Positions 39,101 to 54,100 of a stretch of 64,000 bases of DNA are shown here, piece by piece (within the stretch, counting starts at the first letter, position 1; every line of letters starts with the position of its first letter). The stretch spans positions 12,084,276 to 12,148,275 of the forward strand of contig NC_135568.1 in assembly GCF_964340395.1 (NCBI RefSeq), written 5' to 3'. Below the pieces are notes generated by a model. That model worked only from the letters and a program-made list of their open reading frames with translations, had not been told where the DNA came from and ran no database searches. This DNA is from Glandiceps talaboti (Eukaryota; Hemichordata; Enteropneusta; Spengelidae). A program made the translations under genes and the position numbers.

Positions 39101-42100
39101 TTGACCCTATGGCGTGAGGTGAAATGTTATTGCAGGTACTGAGAATTGCCACATCAAAAATTAAGTATGTCGTGTGTGCGTGTGCATGAAATAAGTATAA
39201 GGAACAGCAATAGTGATAGTTGTTGTGTTTGGGAAAACTTGGTTGAAAAAAGTCATTAGAATCAATCTTAGAAATGATGATTAATTTTGTGTCTATTTAA
39301 TGTTGTCTTTTAGGTACACCAGCAGTCACTGTGAGGTGGTACCATGATAATGAAGTCATTGCAGACAGTAAAGATTTTCATTACGTGACAAAGGGAGACA
39401 CCCACTGTCTGGTCATCCAAGAGATCTTCCCAGAGGATGCTGGGCAGTACAGTTGTTGTGCCAGCAACTCAGTGGGATCTACGACCTGTGGGTTTTCAGT
39501 ACAAATACAACAAAAACCTACAATCAACAAGTAAGTAACATCAATGGAAGTGTGTGTGTGTGTGTGTGTAGAGAGAGATGTTTTATGATGTTGGCTTGGT
39601 GTTTCACTCATGGGACATACATGTATTTCAATAACAGAGACACAATAAAGACAGCAGTATCCTTTGCCCAATCACATTGAACACTGATAAGCGTTGCTAT
39701 TCTTTCACTGTGCAGTAAAAACAGGCTTCTAATGAAAACATTATACATAGACTTGATGATTTTTAGTGGCTGCAATTGTTTATTATAACTGACAACTTGA
39801 CTACTTCTACATCCCCACTGTAATTGTTTCTTTTGCATTAAAAGTTGTCTGAAATGTCATGTTACATGAGTGAAACACCAAGCCTACATCATTTTAGCTG
39901 TATCTTCGACCCCTCGCCAATCAGTTGGCAGGCAAACTGATTATTGATTGGAAAGATGGGGGTATTGATTAACTGACTGACTTACACAAGTGCAAGGATA
40001 GCAATTCATCTCGTCAAATTATTGCTTTCTTTATACTTATAAGTTAATCTCTGTATTTGAATTTTTTGACAGACCTGAATTTAGTCAACTTCTTGAAGAA
40101 CAACAGTGCACAGAAGATGACACTTTGACCCTAACTTGTAAAATGACAACAGCGGAACCTACTACACAAGTATCATGGTTACTTGATGGCAAACTTCTAC
40201 AGGCCTCTGATAACATTCAGATTTGCCAACAAGATAACGGAGTATGTAGACTAACATTGATAAACGTGACTGTACAAGATGAAGGAGAGTATACATGTAA
40301 AGCTGTCAACTCTGTTGGACAATCTACCTCAGCCGCCACTGTATTGGTAGATCAAAAACAAGGTAATAACAACATTTTCTCTACTTATACTATACTCTTT
40401 TCATTTTCCCACCAAAATTTTGAACAACTCTTTTGTGTAATTTCTGACACAATAACTTAATTTCAAATCCAAACAAAGTACGAAGAACATTTTCCCGTTA
40501 TACCTCTTTCCCATCAAAATTGTTGAACAGATTTATGTAATGCAGTAACTTGAGACCAGAAGTCTCGAACTATTCCATAGTTAATATTTAAGAAACTGCA
40601 GACTTTACAATATTTCCAAATTTCCACTTAGTGAAATGGTATTCTGAGTTGACGACAAATGCCCAGAAGGAAACCACAATTTTAACACAAATATAAAAGT
40701 TTCTTACTGGACCTTGGGTCCTAGTTACAAACAAAAATTTCCATTCATCAAATCCCAAATTGTCAACCTGAGGAATGTATATGAAGTTTCTCAAATTCCA
40801 GACTACATTTTTTCGTTTTGAATTTTTAACAAGTCTGATTGAGGGTTTTGAATTGAGATTTACAAAGACCCCATCATACACAACAAGACTACTGTTTTTA
40901 CACATATTTTGTTTTCATACATATAGCATGAGTCATACCCTGTATATGCAATGATATGAAAACATCTACTTAGTACCACAGTAGTCTACTGTTATTCACA
41001 CAGTTCCGGTACATGTACTACATTCCATCACATTATGTCTAAAACCATAGGAAGGACTGCTGTAATAAGTTATTTTTATGCTGTCATTATTTGTCTTTCT
41101 ATATTTATACATTCTGTATGCAAACCTATACATCAACTTCTAACAAGTGGTCAGACATATTTGACAAGACATGTAATTAGGGTATTTCAGAACACCTGAT
41201 TTGAGTAGAGTGAGTTTGCTACTGTACTGGTCCCAGATGTATGCCCCACCTCCACAACGTTGAAAAGGCAAAACATGTACTTGTCATTCACAGAAAAAAT
41301 GATTGTACAGTATGACCCTATCTTGATCTGTGACATTAAAGACCAAAATTGTAATCTGCAGCCATTTAGTAGTTTCTCCCAGAATTAAAAATCACAAGTT
41401 TGCTACATGATTCTAGTGTTGCCTCCTTCTGTAAAGACACCACAAAATAATTCTGTTCTCCACTAACCCTTACTTTTACAGTTGCAGGTAAGATTGACAC
41501 AGCACCTAAATATTTGTTGTTGTTTATATATTACAGTTGCAGCTAAGATTGAAACAACCCCTGATAAAGACATCAAACTGACAGCTGGTGAAACTCTAAA
41601 TCTCCAGTGTGGCTTTAGTGGTACCCCTGATCCACAAGCCATCTGGTACAGAGATAATGAAGTGATACAAACAACAGACAAGATTCACATCAAAACAACA
41701 CCCAGCTCCACCCAACTCACCATCAATCATATCCAGCGTGCTGACAGCGGAGATTACAATGTCACTATTAGCAACCCTACTAGTAGTGACGACTGCCATG
41801 TCATGGTGGTCATCTGTGGTAAGTCTATGTGTATATTACCTCACCTTTAACCCTTGGTGGAGACTGCTCCTATAGGACTGATTTCTAGGAAACTCAACCG
41901 ACTGCACACATTTCAAATTTTTTTCAAGCAAAGTGCATTTTTGGGACTTATTTGTTTGAAAATCATACTTTAGGAAATAACATGTCTCAGAGACAGCATG
42001 TAACTCTTGGAACGTATTTCTGTACTACAAATCTTCTAACTTTGATATTAGAATTTTGGCCAAAGAAAACAAATATAGAACTACATCAATTAGCATATAT

Positions 42101-45100
42101 TTGATGATAGGAATAGGAAATTATAGGTGTTAAACTATAGTCAGAAATTTCAGATTAATACCCTGGCTAAACACCCAGTATCAATAGTGTGACATCATGT
42201 TTTGTAAGGCTTATTAATCTGGAAATTTAGTAGTGACTAAAATGCCTTCTTGTAGATTAAAACAATGTACCAGTCTAGTAATTAGTAGCTGATGACTGCG
42301 AAAATATCTAGTGTAAAAAATATCTAGGTTTACAGTATACAGAAGATCCAGACTTAGTGTAGTGTATATATTACACCCAATCCATGAAACTGCCCAATTC
42401 ATGGAATGGTCAACCTTATACAAATGAAAGTATAGATTACGATCTAAAATGGGCCAAATTAAATTTGGGGGGCAATAATACTTTATTAAAAACACAAGCT
42501 ACACTGAATTATAATTAAATAAGAATTGTGAAGTATTATAATAAAGTTGTTTGATTCTTATTCTTTTTTGTGTGTGTCCTATAAAAAATGCTCATTTCAT
42601 GTACTAGGCATATCTTACCACACCCACTTCATAACCTGGGCAACACGATTGGGCGTAACATATATAATAGCTGCAAATAATGAAAATCTCTTATCATACC
42701 AGAAATAACTTGATTCCCCCCCCCCCCCCCCCAAAAAAAAATAAATAAATAAATCTGGTGGCGCTAACTCATGGGTAAAAAAGGAACATATTGTGTTAAG
42801 ATTATGAGAATCTTTTCAGATGTAAACAATAGGTTGTATTTACTGCAAAGAATATTCATTATACTAGTGAAATCAGTTGGGTTTTATCTGATACCTGTAT
42901 GAATAGCAGGTGTGTGACTACACATTAATTTGTACCTATGGAATGTTTATCCGTGTTAGTTTAGACTGATTGGAGATCTTTCATTTCACTAAGTTTCACT
43001 ACAATCTTAGTGAATTCAAGCCATTATTAGTTGGAAATCTTTCATTCCAGTTATTTTCACTAAGTCAAATCCAAAGCAAAAGATTCTAATTAGTGACTTT
43101 TAATACTGCTTAGCGAAATGAACTGAAATGGTGGATTGTGATGACAAAGCCTTTGGTATTTAAATTTGCTGTTGTGATTTAGCACCGTATGAGCCCGCAG
43201 ACTGCCATTTCCATGGCTATTGGCTAAACTTACCTGTAGCCCTCAACTAGACATAATTAGTATTAGTATTGACTACCCCAAATAGTATGGTCAGTTGTTC
43301 TTGTCATGGTTTCACAGCCTAGGAGATGAAAACGGGTCAATTTGATGGCTGTTATGATAAAATGTCTTAGACAGATGGCAGATTTTACCAAAATTATACT
43401 TATGACTGCATTGCCTGTCTACTAGTCTAGTGGCTTTGTTCTGCATCCATAGACTCTTTTGAAATCATGCCCCAGTAGTTTAGGAAGGTCTTTTAGATGG
43501 ATTGATAGCATGCAGTATGTCCAAAGATTTACTTTAGAAATCCAGTGACATTAATGGGAAAGTTTGCTAAATTATAGCAATGTAGTGTTGTTTCCTTTAC
43601 ATAAATGTTTACTAAATTTATTCAGAACCCTGATGAATGTACCATTAGTAAATCTTTTGTGAAAAAAATATTTTGTGTATTTGGCTTTACTATATATACT
43701 ACTAACATTATTCTTGAAATACCAAAGACATTTGTCATCACCTAGCAACCATGTTTACACCATTGTTATCATTACAAGGTATTCATATGTGAAGATAGAT
43801 TTATTCATTTCAAAAAATGTCACCCCCTTCAGTGCCTAGGAACACTGCATTTAATTATTGGTGGTTTTGTTCCCACAGCAGCACTTCTGTAAAAATTCAT
43901 TTAGGAGCCAAGAAAAAAGATAAAAATTTTGAGGACAAGGTCACTGTGATGGCTAATGTAAAAAGTACACTAGTCCTTGCATCCATCTAGTAAGGTTAAA
44001 GGTTAAATGTCATACAGGGTCAAATAAGAATGTCAGTATAAAGTGAGTCTACAAAATCTATAGACAAATAGCAAGGTGGGAGGAGGGCCTTCATACAAAG
44101 TATAATATCTTCAAAGTACAAACTAACTTAAATCTTCTTCTCCTTGCTTAAAAAATATAATATGTTTTCTGTCACTTGCACACAAAATCTATACACAAAA
44201 ATCCAGGACAAAAACAAAACTACTGCTTTAACCTTTGCGAACGGTATTTAATCATCCAGGGTATCTTGAAAACTTTGCATCAAAACAAAGGTCACTTGAC
44301 TATTAATTCTTAAATAATGGAAAGATATGATATATATTGAAAAAATCTTGCACAACCTCTCATATATTATGAAACTTTTAGGTTTTCAAACAAATTAGTC
44401 CCAGAATGCTAATGCTGCATATTTTGACAGGGTGTGTTTGTTATTGGCTAGAAGCCAGAGACATTGTTACTATATAGTATTAGTCTAAATGCTTTGGAAT
44501 TGTTTCCCATCTTGCAATAGTGAGTAAAGTTTAACCAAAGCGTTTCCTGTGTTTTTCTAGTACACATTGATTTTTGTATTCAGTGTATTCACATTGTGTC
44601 AAGCTATGATTTATAGTATAACAGACCTGAAGTATATTTACTTAACTGGTTGCTCAGTTCTTTTTAAGTACCAATTTAGTTTAATAACTTGATGATAGGT
44701 TTGAAACACATCAATAAATTTCTTACTAATTCTCGTTTGTTTATGTGTACAGACAAACCAGACCCTCCAAGTAAACCATCAGTCACAGGGACTACCAAGG
44801 CAGGCACTGAAATCTGCTGGACAGCGCCCTCAAACAACGGTGGAGCTCCAATCACAAGCTATCTCCTAGAGTGTTTTGACCACCACAAAGATCAGTGGAG
44901 CCAGCTCGCTAATATTGACAAGACAAGTTATACTCTCAAGGAATTGTGTACAGATTCCGAGTGTGAATTCCGTGTTTGTGCAGTGAACTGTTTCGGCCAA
45001 AGTGATCCCAGTGTGGTATCAGATCCTGTTACTGTTCACTCCTACCTGGGTATGTCACCTAATTAAGAACCAGAACTTGAAACCAATCCACAGCACTTAT

Positions 45101-48100
45101 TATATTGTCACAAATCAACTGGACTTGACCCCCCTCTATATTATACATCTGACTTCATTGTTAATGCACTTGCATATCTGCCATGCTCTTTATAGACATT
45201 TATACATGATAAGCAATCATCCAAAAAAAAATTATATATATATCATCTCTGAGATTGAAGACTTTGACTTGACTACCTGATTGCATTTTAATGATACCTT
45301 CCTTATCATTGAACTTGACTTGACTTTGCATGCCTAGCATGAACAGTTTAAAGGCTATCTTTGTGCATGCCTTCTTGTATATCGTAAATGTACTTTAGTA
45401 GTACTGTAGTCTAGCTCAGTGTATTATGATTAGTTTTTTTTGTTTTGTTTACATCAGCATATTGTTATATTAAAACCTGTAAATGTACTTAGAGTGTCTA
45501 TAGTTTAGTTCTAATAACCATTAAAAAAAAATAATTTAATATTAATAATAATATATATACTCTGGATAGAAACTTGTTGTTACAGGTTGTGTGTATAACA
45601 TGTGAAGGTGTTACTTAACATTTTGTTTTGTAGCTTTTTTGAGGTGTCTGGCAAAAAGTCTTTTAAACCCTTTCATTGTCATTTTTGTTGTTTACAAAAA
45701 TGTTACAATCACCGAAATCTTGTAAGTTCACTCAATATAATTTACATCTGAGGCAATTCAATTTTAAATTTAATTTGTAATAAATATTTTTTTAAACTGT
45801 GTATAAAATATATGGCATGGAAAGGGTTGAAAAGAAAGAGAAAAATTTGAGCAAAGGTTATCAAAGAGGATGCAATTTTAATTTTTGATACCTGTGTGCT
45901 GTCAAGGCATGCCAGTCTGTATAATTAACACCTCATAGAAAGTATAGAGAGATTTTTGACGTTTTTACAAAAGTACCGACATTAGCAAAGCTGCATTAGG
46001 TCATAGGTCGTATCCACTTTTTACAGCCGAATATATAATTTTGTATCAAATTCATAGTTTGCTAGAAAATAAAACACTGCGATTTGCTACTCTATGGAAT
46101 ATTGTGTTATGTGTTTGACTGCCACCCTTCATGTATGTTTGTATCTACTTGTAAACTGAATAGACCATTCCAGTGAAGTGCGCCCTCTATCAGTACTGTA
46201 AAACTGGTGAAGACATCTAAGATTATCAAGAAACCCCAAGTTATCAAATTTCTTAATTTCATGTAATTTTCATAAAGTTGCCTCCTGCGTTAAGTAAAAA
46301 ACAAACCAAAAGTATTGCGCAGTTTCAGTAATCATAATTTTGAATTATTCGCTATGACATATTTGAACTCTAGAGGGCTCAATTTATGTGAAAGGTTTAT
46401 TTCATATTTGTAAAAAGTATGAAAGCATCCACATTGTATCAAATAGTAGTTTCCCATATGTATATATCTTACTTTGATTGAAGTTTGAAGAAATGAACAT
46501 GAGAGAAATACATTATGACTATTGTAGCTCTCAATTCTTGTTAACTTCTAGCTGGACAACAGTTTACTAATGGTGAGCCTTTGGAATCTTTGACACTATT
46601 AACAAGAGATGATTTGTCACTCAAAGAAAGAATCAGTTCTCATAATAGATATATTGTATCATAGTTGGCACACAGTGATAGACACGTCAAGTATATTGCA
46701 ATGTATATATTTATCACAACTGATTTTTTAGGTCGGCTGTTTAGTCACCTCTTGTTGGCACCATCAAAATATTATATGTCATATGCCCACCCCTGTTAAA
46801 GTATTGTCCAGATAAAAGCAAACAAGAGCTGTGATTAATGTATTTTTGGAAATGGTGAAGAAGCTTTCTCCTCCCCACAGTGCCCCTTCCCCCTCCCTGC
46901 ACCAATCAAATGTACTCTCTATCCTTTGTACGATACTGTAGTAGGGCAAATCCAAAGAAAGCATGTCTGAGAGGGTGCACACCCTTCTCTCCCTTTCACT
47001 TCTATTCTTACTGTTGTACTATAGAAGAATGACTCAATGAATGTAGTTATGAAGGATCACACTCCGTCCTCTCTAACTATAGGATAAATCTAGTAAAAAT
47101 TGATGAGAGGGTTAGTATCCCCCCTCCCATTCTGATTATAATATTGTTGCACACATCATAGAAGGAGGGACCTAAAGGAGTTATTCAGTTATCATAATGA
47201 GAAAGGTTCTGTGGTGTAAAGTTGAGTATCAAAGTTAGAGTGCATAGAATGTGATTTGTAAATATGTGTGACAGTCCAAGATTACAGTCAAAACTAGTCA
47301 ATGTCCCTGTATAGATACAAGTATTGACACACCCTTTACTTTATCTTTGCAATGTCACAAATGAAAACAACCTAAAATGAATGAAAGAAAACGACAACTA
47401 TGGGTTTGTTGTGCTTAGACATTGCATACAATCCCGTGCAGTGTTGAATAACCTTTTGTTGTGACCATTGTTACTAAGATGAAAGACCCATTCCTTTTAA
47501 ATGATGCAAACATTGGTAAAAAGTATTACTAGTACATCAACAATGATATATTGTAGTCAGAGTAAACCCGCCATGGTTTGTCTACCAAATAAATTCCCTG
47601 CCCTACCCAACACTGCTTAATTGTGCACTGCATAGAAACTACACAAAATTTCAGAACCAATAATAACACATTAGTCACGTAAAACCAACTATACTAGGAC
47701 TCCCCTTTCAAAATTGCCCTCAAATTACCCACAATCCACTAGTTCTCATTAAAAATTACAAATAAGCGCTTAAGCACAATCTGCACTTTGGAATGCAGGT
47801 CAAAGGTCAAACTTTGCATGCTAATGAGCAAGATGAGATTGCATATGTTTATACTCCAGTTAAGAAGTTTGGTATACAAGCAAACATGTGACACATCCCA
47901 AAATTAACAGATTAAAATCTCATAGAATACCCTGAACAAAGTGCAGCGTATCTCCCCAAGTGAGGACAGGTAATACCATCAATATAGACTTGTACATGCC
48001 TTCACATAGCTAGGCATCGGATCTATGTCTGGATTTGTTCATATTTGACAACTCAGCGTGGCATAATTAACATTGTTGTATGGTTAGTCAGAGTGGGGGA

Positions 48101-51100
48101 ATACATTGTAGCCTGGAGCAAAGCATAGCATTGCTGATAACAATATAGTAACACAGTCCGGCCAAGACTCAACACACTTAGGGACGTAGGTCATATAGCC
48201 TAGAATCTAAGTGTAGTATTATTTGAATGCCAAGAAGGATAGCGCTGAAGTCGATACCCTTAGATTCTATTCTAAGGGTCATATGTATGTATGTAGAGAA
48301 TTCATTATTAATTTCTGGCAGCTATCATTTTATTAAAAAGTTAGAGTACACAGCCTTATATGGTGATATGGCCCACATACTTATAAGTTATAGCTGACTA
48401 GCTTCAAAGTATTGTTCACAAGAACATATCAAGCCTGTATGCTGAGTCAGATAGGCAAGTCTCTGAGCCATGACAGTCCTTGCTTGCAGACTCAGTAAGT
48501 TGGGACTCAATATTCTGACAATCACATTCTTTTCCTTCTCCAAGACCATCATTGTGGACTAATATTATACTCAAGGATGGTTTGGTAATACAAAAAACTG
48601 CATTATTAGGTATTTACAAATATCCAAAATGCTGTCGCTGGTGTATTCACATAGAAGGACAATGTCAGAATTGAGTTCTATAAACTAGTCAACTATCTGG
48701 AGTATTGAAACATCTCTACATGGCTGAGATTCGCAATGCCACAGATAGCACTAGACTGAACTTACTCCGTCTACAAGCAGGAGACCAAGTATGATTGGTG
48801 ACATGTAAGTGACACTAGGTACCATGATGTGAGTAATGTCAGTGTGATATTTACAGAATGGCATGTATAAATGTGTACAAATACCACACTAGTAGTTGTC
48901 AATAAATCACTATTTAGCTATCTTGGGCGTGAAGGATGTTACAGCCAGTTCAACAAATCCGTTACTATTTGCTAATCAAACATGTTGTATAATAGCCTTA
49001 CTCTGCTAAGTAAAATCAACAAAAACTGAAAAGTTAAACCTTCTGCAAATTAGTTGACTCTAGGGTATAATTAACCTCTTGATGGACTGACTGGTGGACT
49101 CCAACAAATTCTAGACTAAACAATTTTTGTTGAGTTTAATTAGTCTAAGGCAGCACTCTCAAAACATGTTTCATTGTTCAATGGTAACGGATTTTTTGCA
49201 ATGGCTGTATCAGTGCTTGTATGTGTCACAATAACATGTATGAAGTGTGGCAGCCAATCACAGAGTGCAAAGTTAGTGAGCCACCTAGGCCAGCCAGGCT
49301 GCTATCAATCTCATGTATTTGCACCCTCTCTGTATTTTGGTTGCAGAGAGTGAAGTGGTTGACACAAGAATGGCTAGTGATACGGAGGGTAAGGACCATT
49401 CCTTTCATTGATTTACTGCTATTACCCACACATTATACATGTCAAATTGTTCAAGTGGAACAAGCTGCTATTCAAGTAGATAAGGCTGGACTTAACCCCC
49501 TCTAAATGCTATGTATAGAATAGCTAATCACAAATCATTATCTGAACAGTAAATGACAAGGCATTATCTCCACAAGCCTTGAAGGGCTATACACACTTTA
49601 TTTATTTTGTGAGGCTACAACTATGTAACCCATGACATCTCTTCCACAGAATAATTAGCAACCATTTGATAAGTTTCCCTAATATATACCCCAACACTAT
49701 TCTAAAAACTTTGTCCTTTAAGTTTAATTTGTATGCTGTGGAATAAAAATAAGAATAGTAAAGTCATTATCTCTACAAGCCTTGAATTACTACACACTTT
49801 ATTTATTTTCTAAGACTATATGTAACCCATGACATCTTAGTTTGGATGCCAACCTGGTATCGAATCATTTCTGAAACCCTGACTGTAAAGAGAAATGTAA
49901 GATTCAATGAAGAACAGCGCTAGACTAATGACATCTCTTTGGAACAATAAGTAAACATTTCAATAGTTTCCAAGTTTATATACAACACTATTATGTCTAA
50001 AACTCTGTCCTTTTGTATGCTGTGTGTATAGCCCTGCAGAGACTTGTCAAGTCATTATCTCCACTAGACTTGAAGTGCAATATTTGTATTTATTTTCTAA
50101 GTGTAACCTATAGCATTCTCTTGTACATAACAAATTAGCAAACATAGTTTCCCTGGTTTATATATAACAACACTAAATGTCTAAAACTCTGTAGATAATC
50201 AAATAAAAAACAAAAGTGTATAGCCCAGAGACTTGTTAAGTCATTATCTCCACAGCCTTGAAGTGTAATATATACTAAAGCTTGTATTTATTTCCAAGAC
50301 TAAAACTATGTAACCTATGACATCTCTTGTACACAGCAAATTAGTCACCATAGTCTCCCTGGTTTATATAACTACATCACTAAATGTCTAGAACGCTGTC
50401 ATTTTACATGTTGTGTGTATAGCCCTGCAGAGACTTGTCAAATGATAGCCTTGAAGTGCAATGTATTTATTTTCTAAGAGTATGTAACCCATGACATCTC
50501 TTGTACAGAACAAATTAGTAAACATAGTCTCCTCGGTTTATATACTACAACAATAAGTGTCTAAAACGCTGTCATTTTACATGTAGTGAAATAAAAACAA
50601 GAGAACAGCCCGGAGACTTGTCAATTCATTATTTTCAAGAGCTTGAAGTGCTATATATATATGATCTACATTATGTATTTATTTTCTTACATTACAACTA
50701 TGTAACCCATGACATTCTCTCTTGTACAGAACAATTAGCACACATTCCTACTTTTGAATAGCTTCCCTAGTTTACAATACTTACAAAGTACCTCAACATC
50801 TGCACCTCCAGTGGTAGAATAAAAATAAACTTCTTTCTATACTACAACAGTCAAAGTGTATCTCAATGTCTAAAACTCTGTCCCTTTGTATGTTTTGCAA
50901 TTAAAATCAGAGTGTTCATCAAAGAATATGTTTAAAACTACTGTATTTTTTGTTAGTGACACGACGACACTGAAGTCTCTACACTACTAAAGAATGTACC
51001 TTGAAGTGTAAAAACTCTAGTGGTAGAAATACCAACAAACTGTTTGTAATATTTATCAGACTTGGCATTAAAAGTAGACTTTTATTTACCTCGGTTAATA

Positions 51101-54100
51101 CAAGTGTTTACAAGATCAAGTTCATTATAATACTCTGTACATAGCCTGAAGTAGGCAAAGGTTATCAAAGTATTAACATGAAACTATGCTATACTATTGG
51201 GCATTTCACAACCTTTTATCTTTCCGCCTACGCCATTGGGGATTTATATAGAATTGCACTAATATATATTCAAATAGCGTATATATGTTCACAACCTCAG
51301 TCCATCACCATAGGGGATAATGACTAAATCTGATTCCAATGATATATTTTCCCACACAATTATAAAAAAAATTTACATTTTACATTTTTAACTTCAGAAT
51401 TAATTTGACAAGAGTAAAGAGACTTAAGTTCTGATTGAGGGGGTATTCCTGAAAAAGTCAGTTTTTTATTAACTTCCTTGGACTTCCTTATCTTCCTAAG
51501 GTTTTTTTTCAGTAATTTCACTACACTTGCATTCACAATACATAACAGTGAATGAGTGTATCAGAGTCATACATTCAGCTAGCAGTGAACACACAGGTAG
51601 TCGGAGACTAGCCGTGGCTTCGAATCTCAACATCTCTCTTAATTTTTTTACCCAGAATTTCAGAAGAGATTCGAAGCCAAAGACACCCTCTAGATGGACA
51701 GACACAGGCTATTACAGGCCCAGAGAGAATTAAAAAAAAAAATACTAAAGACTTATTTTACTGATTGAAAAATGATATTCAGTTTCTTTTCATATTTATT
51801 TATTTTATACACAAGTTTCTCTTCTTCCATTTTTGACTGAGAATCAGACATGTTTCAAACAAAACTGTTTCTGTTCCTGTTTCTCAAATCAAAAGTGAAA
51901 GAAGAGAACTTGTGTATGAATCTTAGTACTTCCATGATGAATATATATTGTATTACTATTTATTTCTTTTCACAGAAGAAGACCCATTCCGATCTCGTCA
52001 GGTAGACATCAGACAAGACAAGAAAGTCGGTGACTTGTACACCATCAAAGAACAACTTGGAAAGTAAGTCTTAATAAATACTCTTTCAAAATAGTCATAC
52101 CCTACATATAACTTATAAGTAGGATTTCAATTACCGTAGTTACAAGAAAACTATTTCTATGGTCCTCATCACATTACTTTAGTTTCCTACTTTCACCAAT
52201 TATATCGTGTATTTTTGTTCACTAGAATCGTATTGTTATATTATTTTGTGGTTACTTTCACTAACTCACAGTATTTTTTTTCACTATTTGGTAAAACAAA
52301 CTTTGGTTCAATTTGATATCTAAGTTAAACAGTTACCTGTCCTCAGAATGTAATAATTCATCCATTTATTTGTCTACATACTGAAATGTTTTTAGTGTAC
52401 AGTACAGTTGATGTAACAAAATATACTTGAAGAGGACAAATGGAGTTTTTGTACTTTAGTCAACTAGTCTGTCTGAGAAAGTTATAGTATACTTGCAAAA
52501 TGAAAAAACCCTTAACTTTAAATTTATATATATTATTAACAAATTATAAAAACAGTGTAAAATTCCATAATTATTCATTCAGGTTGCTATGGTAAAACAG
52601 TGATGCTTATGGAGGTCAAAGAGGGTTGGTCGTTGGGGTCAAATGGGTTAGCTTGCTGGGGTCAAAGGGAGCTTGATAAACTCAGAACAGAGTATATTCT
52701 GTCAAATTGGAGGGTTTTGTTTACATCAAAGAGTTGTTTACTCAAGTCAAAGTGGTATTTTTGACCTGATACAGGCTTGTTGAGGACAAAAGGAAGTTTT
52801 TCTAAAGGTCAAAAGAGTACTTGTTGACATTAATTTTAATCCACTATGGTATTCATATGGTATCATTTACATAGCAGTACACAGTTAATTAATGATCAAC
52901 AAGTGGTTGAACCATTAACTATTGATAACAAACATGTCTAATCTAATCTAGTCTTCATTTCCTAGGATTATCTACATTTTAATCCCCTTTAGTCCAAAAT
53001 ACAGTAACCTCCTCACCCTAGCCACCCTCGCCATAAAAAAAACATCCCATGTTCACTAGAGTATAGGTTTGACAAATCTGATCAAAATTCTGTAAAAAAA
53101 TTCTCTCCATTGCATTGTAATGCCTTTAATACGTACAGCAATAGTTGCTAAATATTAAAGTGTATTTTGTGGAGGAAAGAACTTCAGTTTAGGCTTTTAA
53201 AAAAATTATGTGATTGCGATTATACTCAATTTTAGAATAGGTGAAGTAGGTAGATTTTTTATTTAATTTTATTATATTTTTTTCATGTGTGAGTGTCTAG
53301 TGCAGGTAGTTATGTTTTCCGTTGTTTTCTAAATGGTGTCTGAGTTATTAGTTTCTTCCCATCAGATGTACAGATTGGAAGAACAGTTTTACATTGTTTT
53401 TTTTTAAGTTGATGTCAGTTTCCGCATCCACTATTTCTCGCCAGACTACACAACTTTCGTGATTTTATTATTTTTTACTCGAATATGTTTTAAAAAGTTC
53501 AGAGTCAGTAAAAACTAGATGGGGTTGGGTAAATAGAACCAAACATTTTTGTTTAGGCCTTAGCTGATTTATGTATGGATTTGTTCTCTGTGAAATGTAT
53601 CTATATCTAATGATACTGTAAAACATACATAACAACATAGTCGGCCTGAAGAACTAGGTTAGGTCAGGTTACAGCAACTATGCATATAGAGTTTCAAATT
53701 TACTTAATTGGTAAAAGTATCTTCAAATAGACTCAATGGTTCAAGGTTTTAGAATCCTGTAGCCTGAAGCTAGAGTTCCCTTATCACTGGCTGGAACATG
53801 TCAATTCCAGGACACTATAGGTTTTCCTATAATATTCTGTCTAAGAAAGCCAATATACCAACTATATAAAAGAATTATTTTGGACATGGAATAGGTTTAT
53901 TACCCACAGCTTGGAAAATGTATCACTGTACTGTTTACTATATTATAATTGTTTGTATTAATTTATATATTAATATATTTATTATTATATTTAGTCTTTC
54001 TTTGAATGTTGTATTGTGGTTTTGTGCCAAGTAAAATATACTGTACTGTACTGTACTGTACTGTACTGTACTGTACTGCATTTTACTCTACTGTACTGTA

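Larger units (their letters stand above)
45050..51975 (+). other. Intron 22 region (Fn3 to kinase)
   Basis: 6.9 kb. Contains two candidate cassette exons (46552, 49347), a foldback at 45661-45833 and a long degenerate tandem array at 49555-50960. Confidence 0.65.

Noticed and set aside
48490-48494. Five-base segment between TTGCTTGCAG and GTAAGT
   Set aside because: It would shift the frame; five bases are not phase-neutral.
51527-51733. 68-residue open frame upstream of exon 23
   Set aside because: No homology recognised and no splice sites in the phase needed; likely chance.
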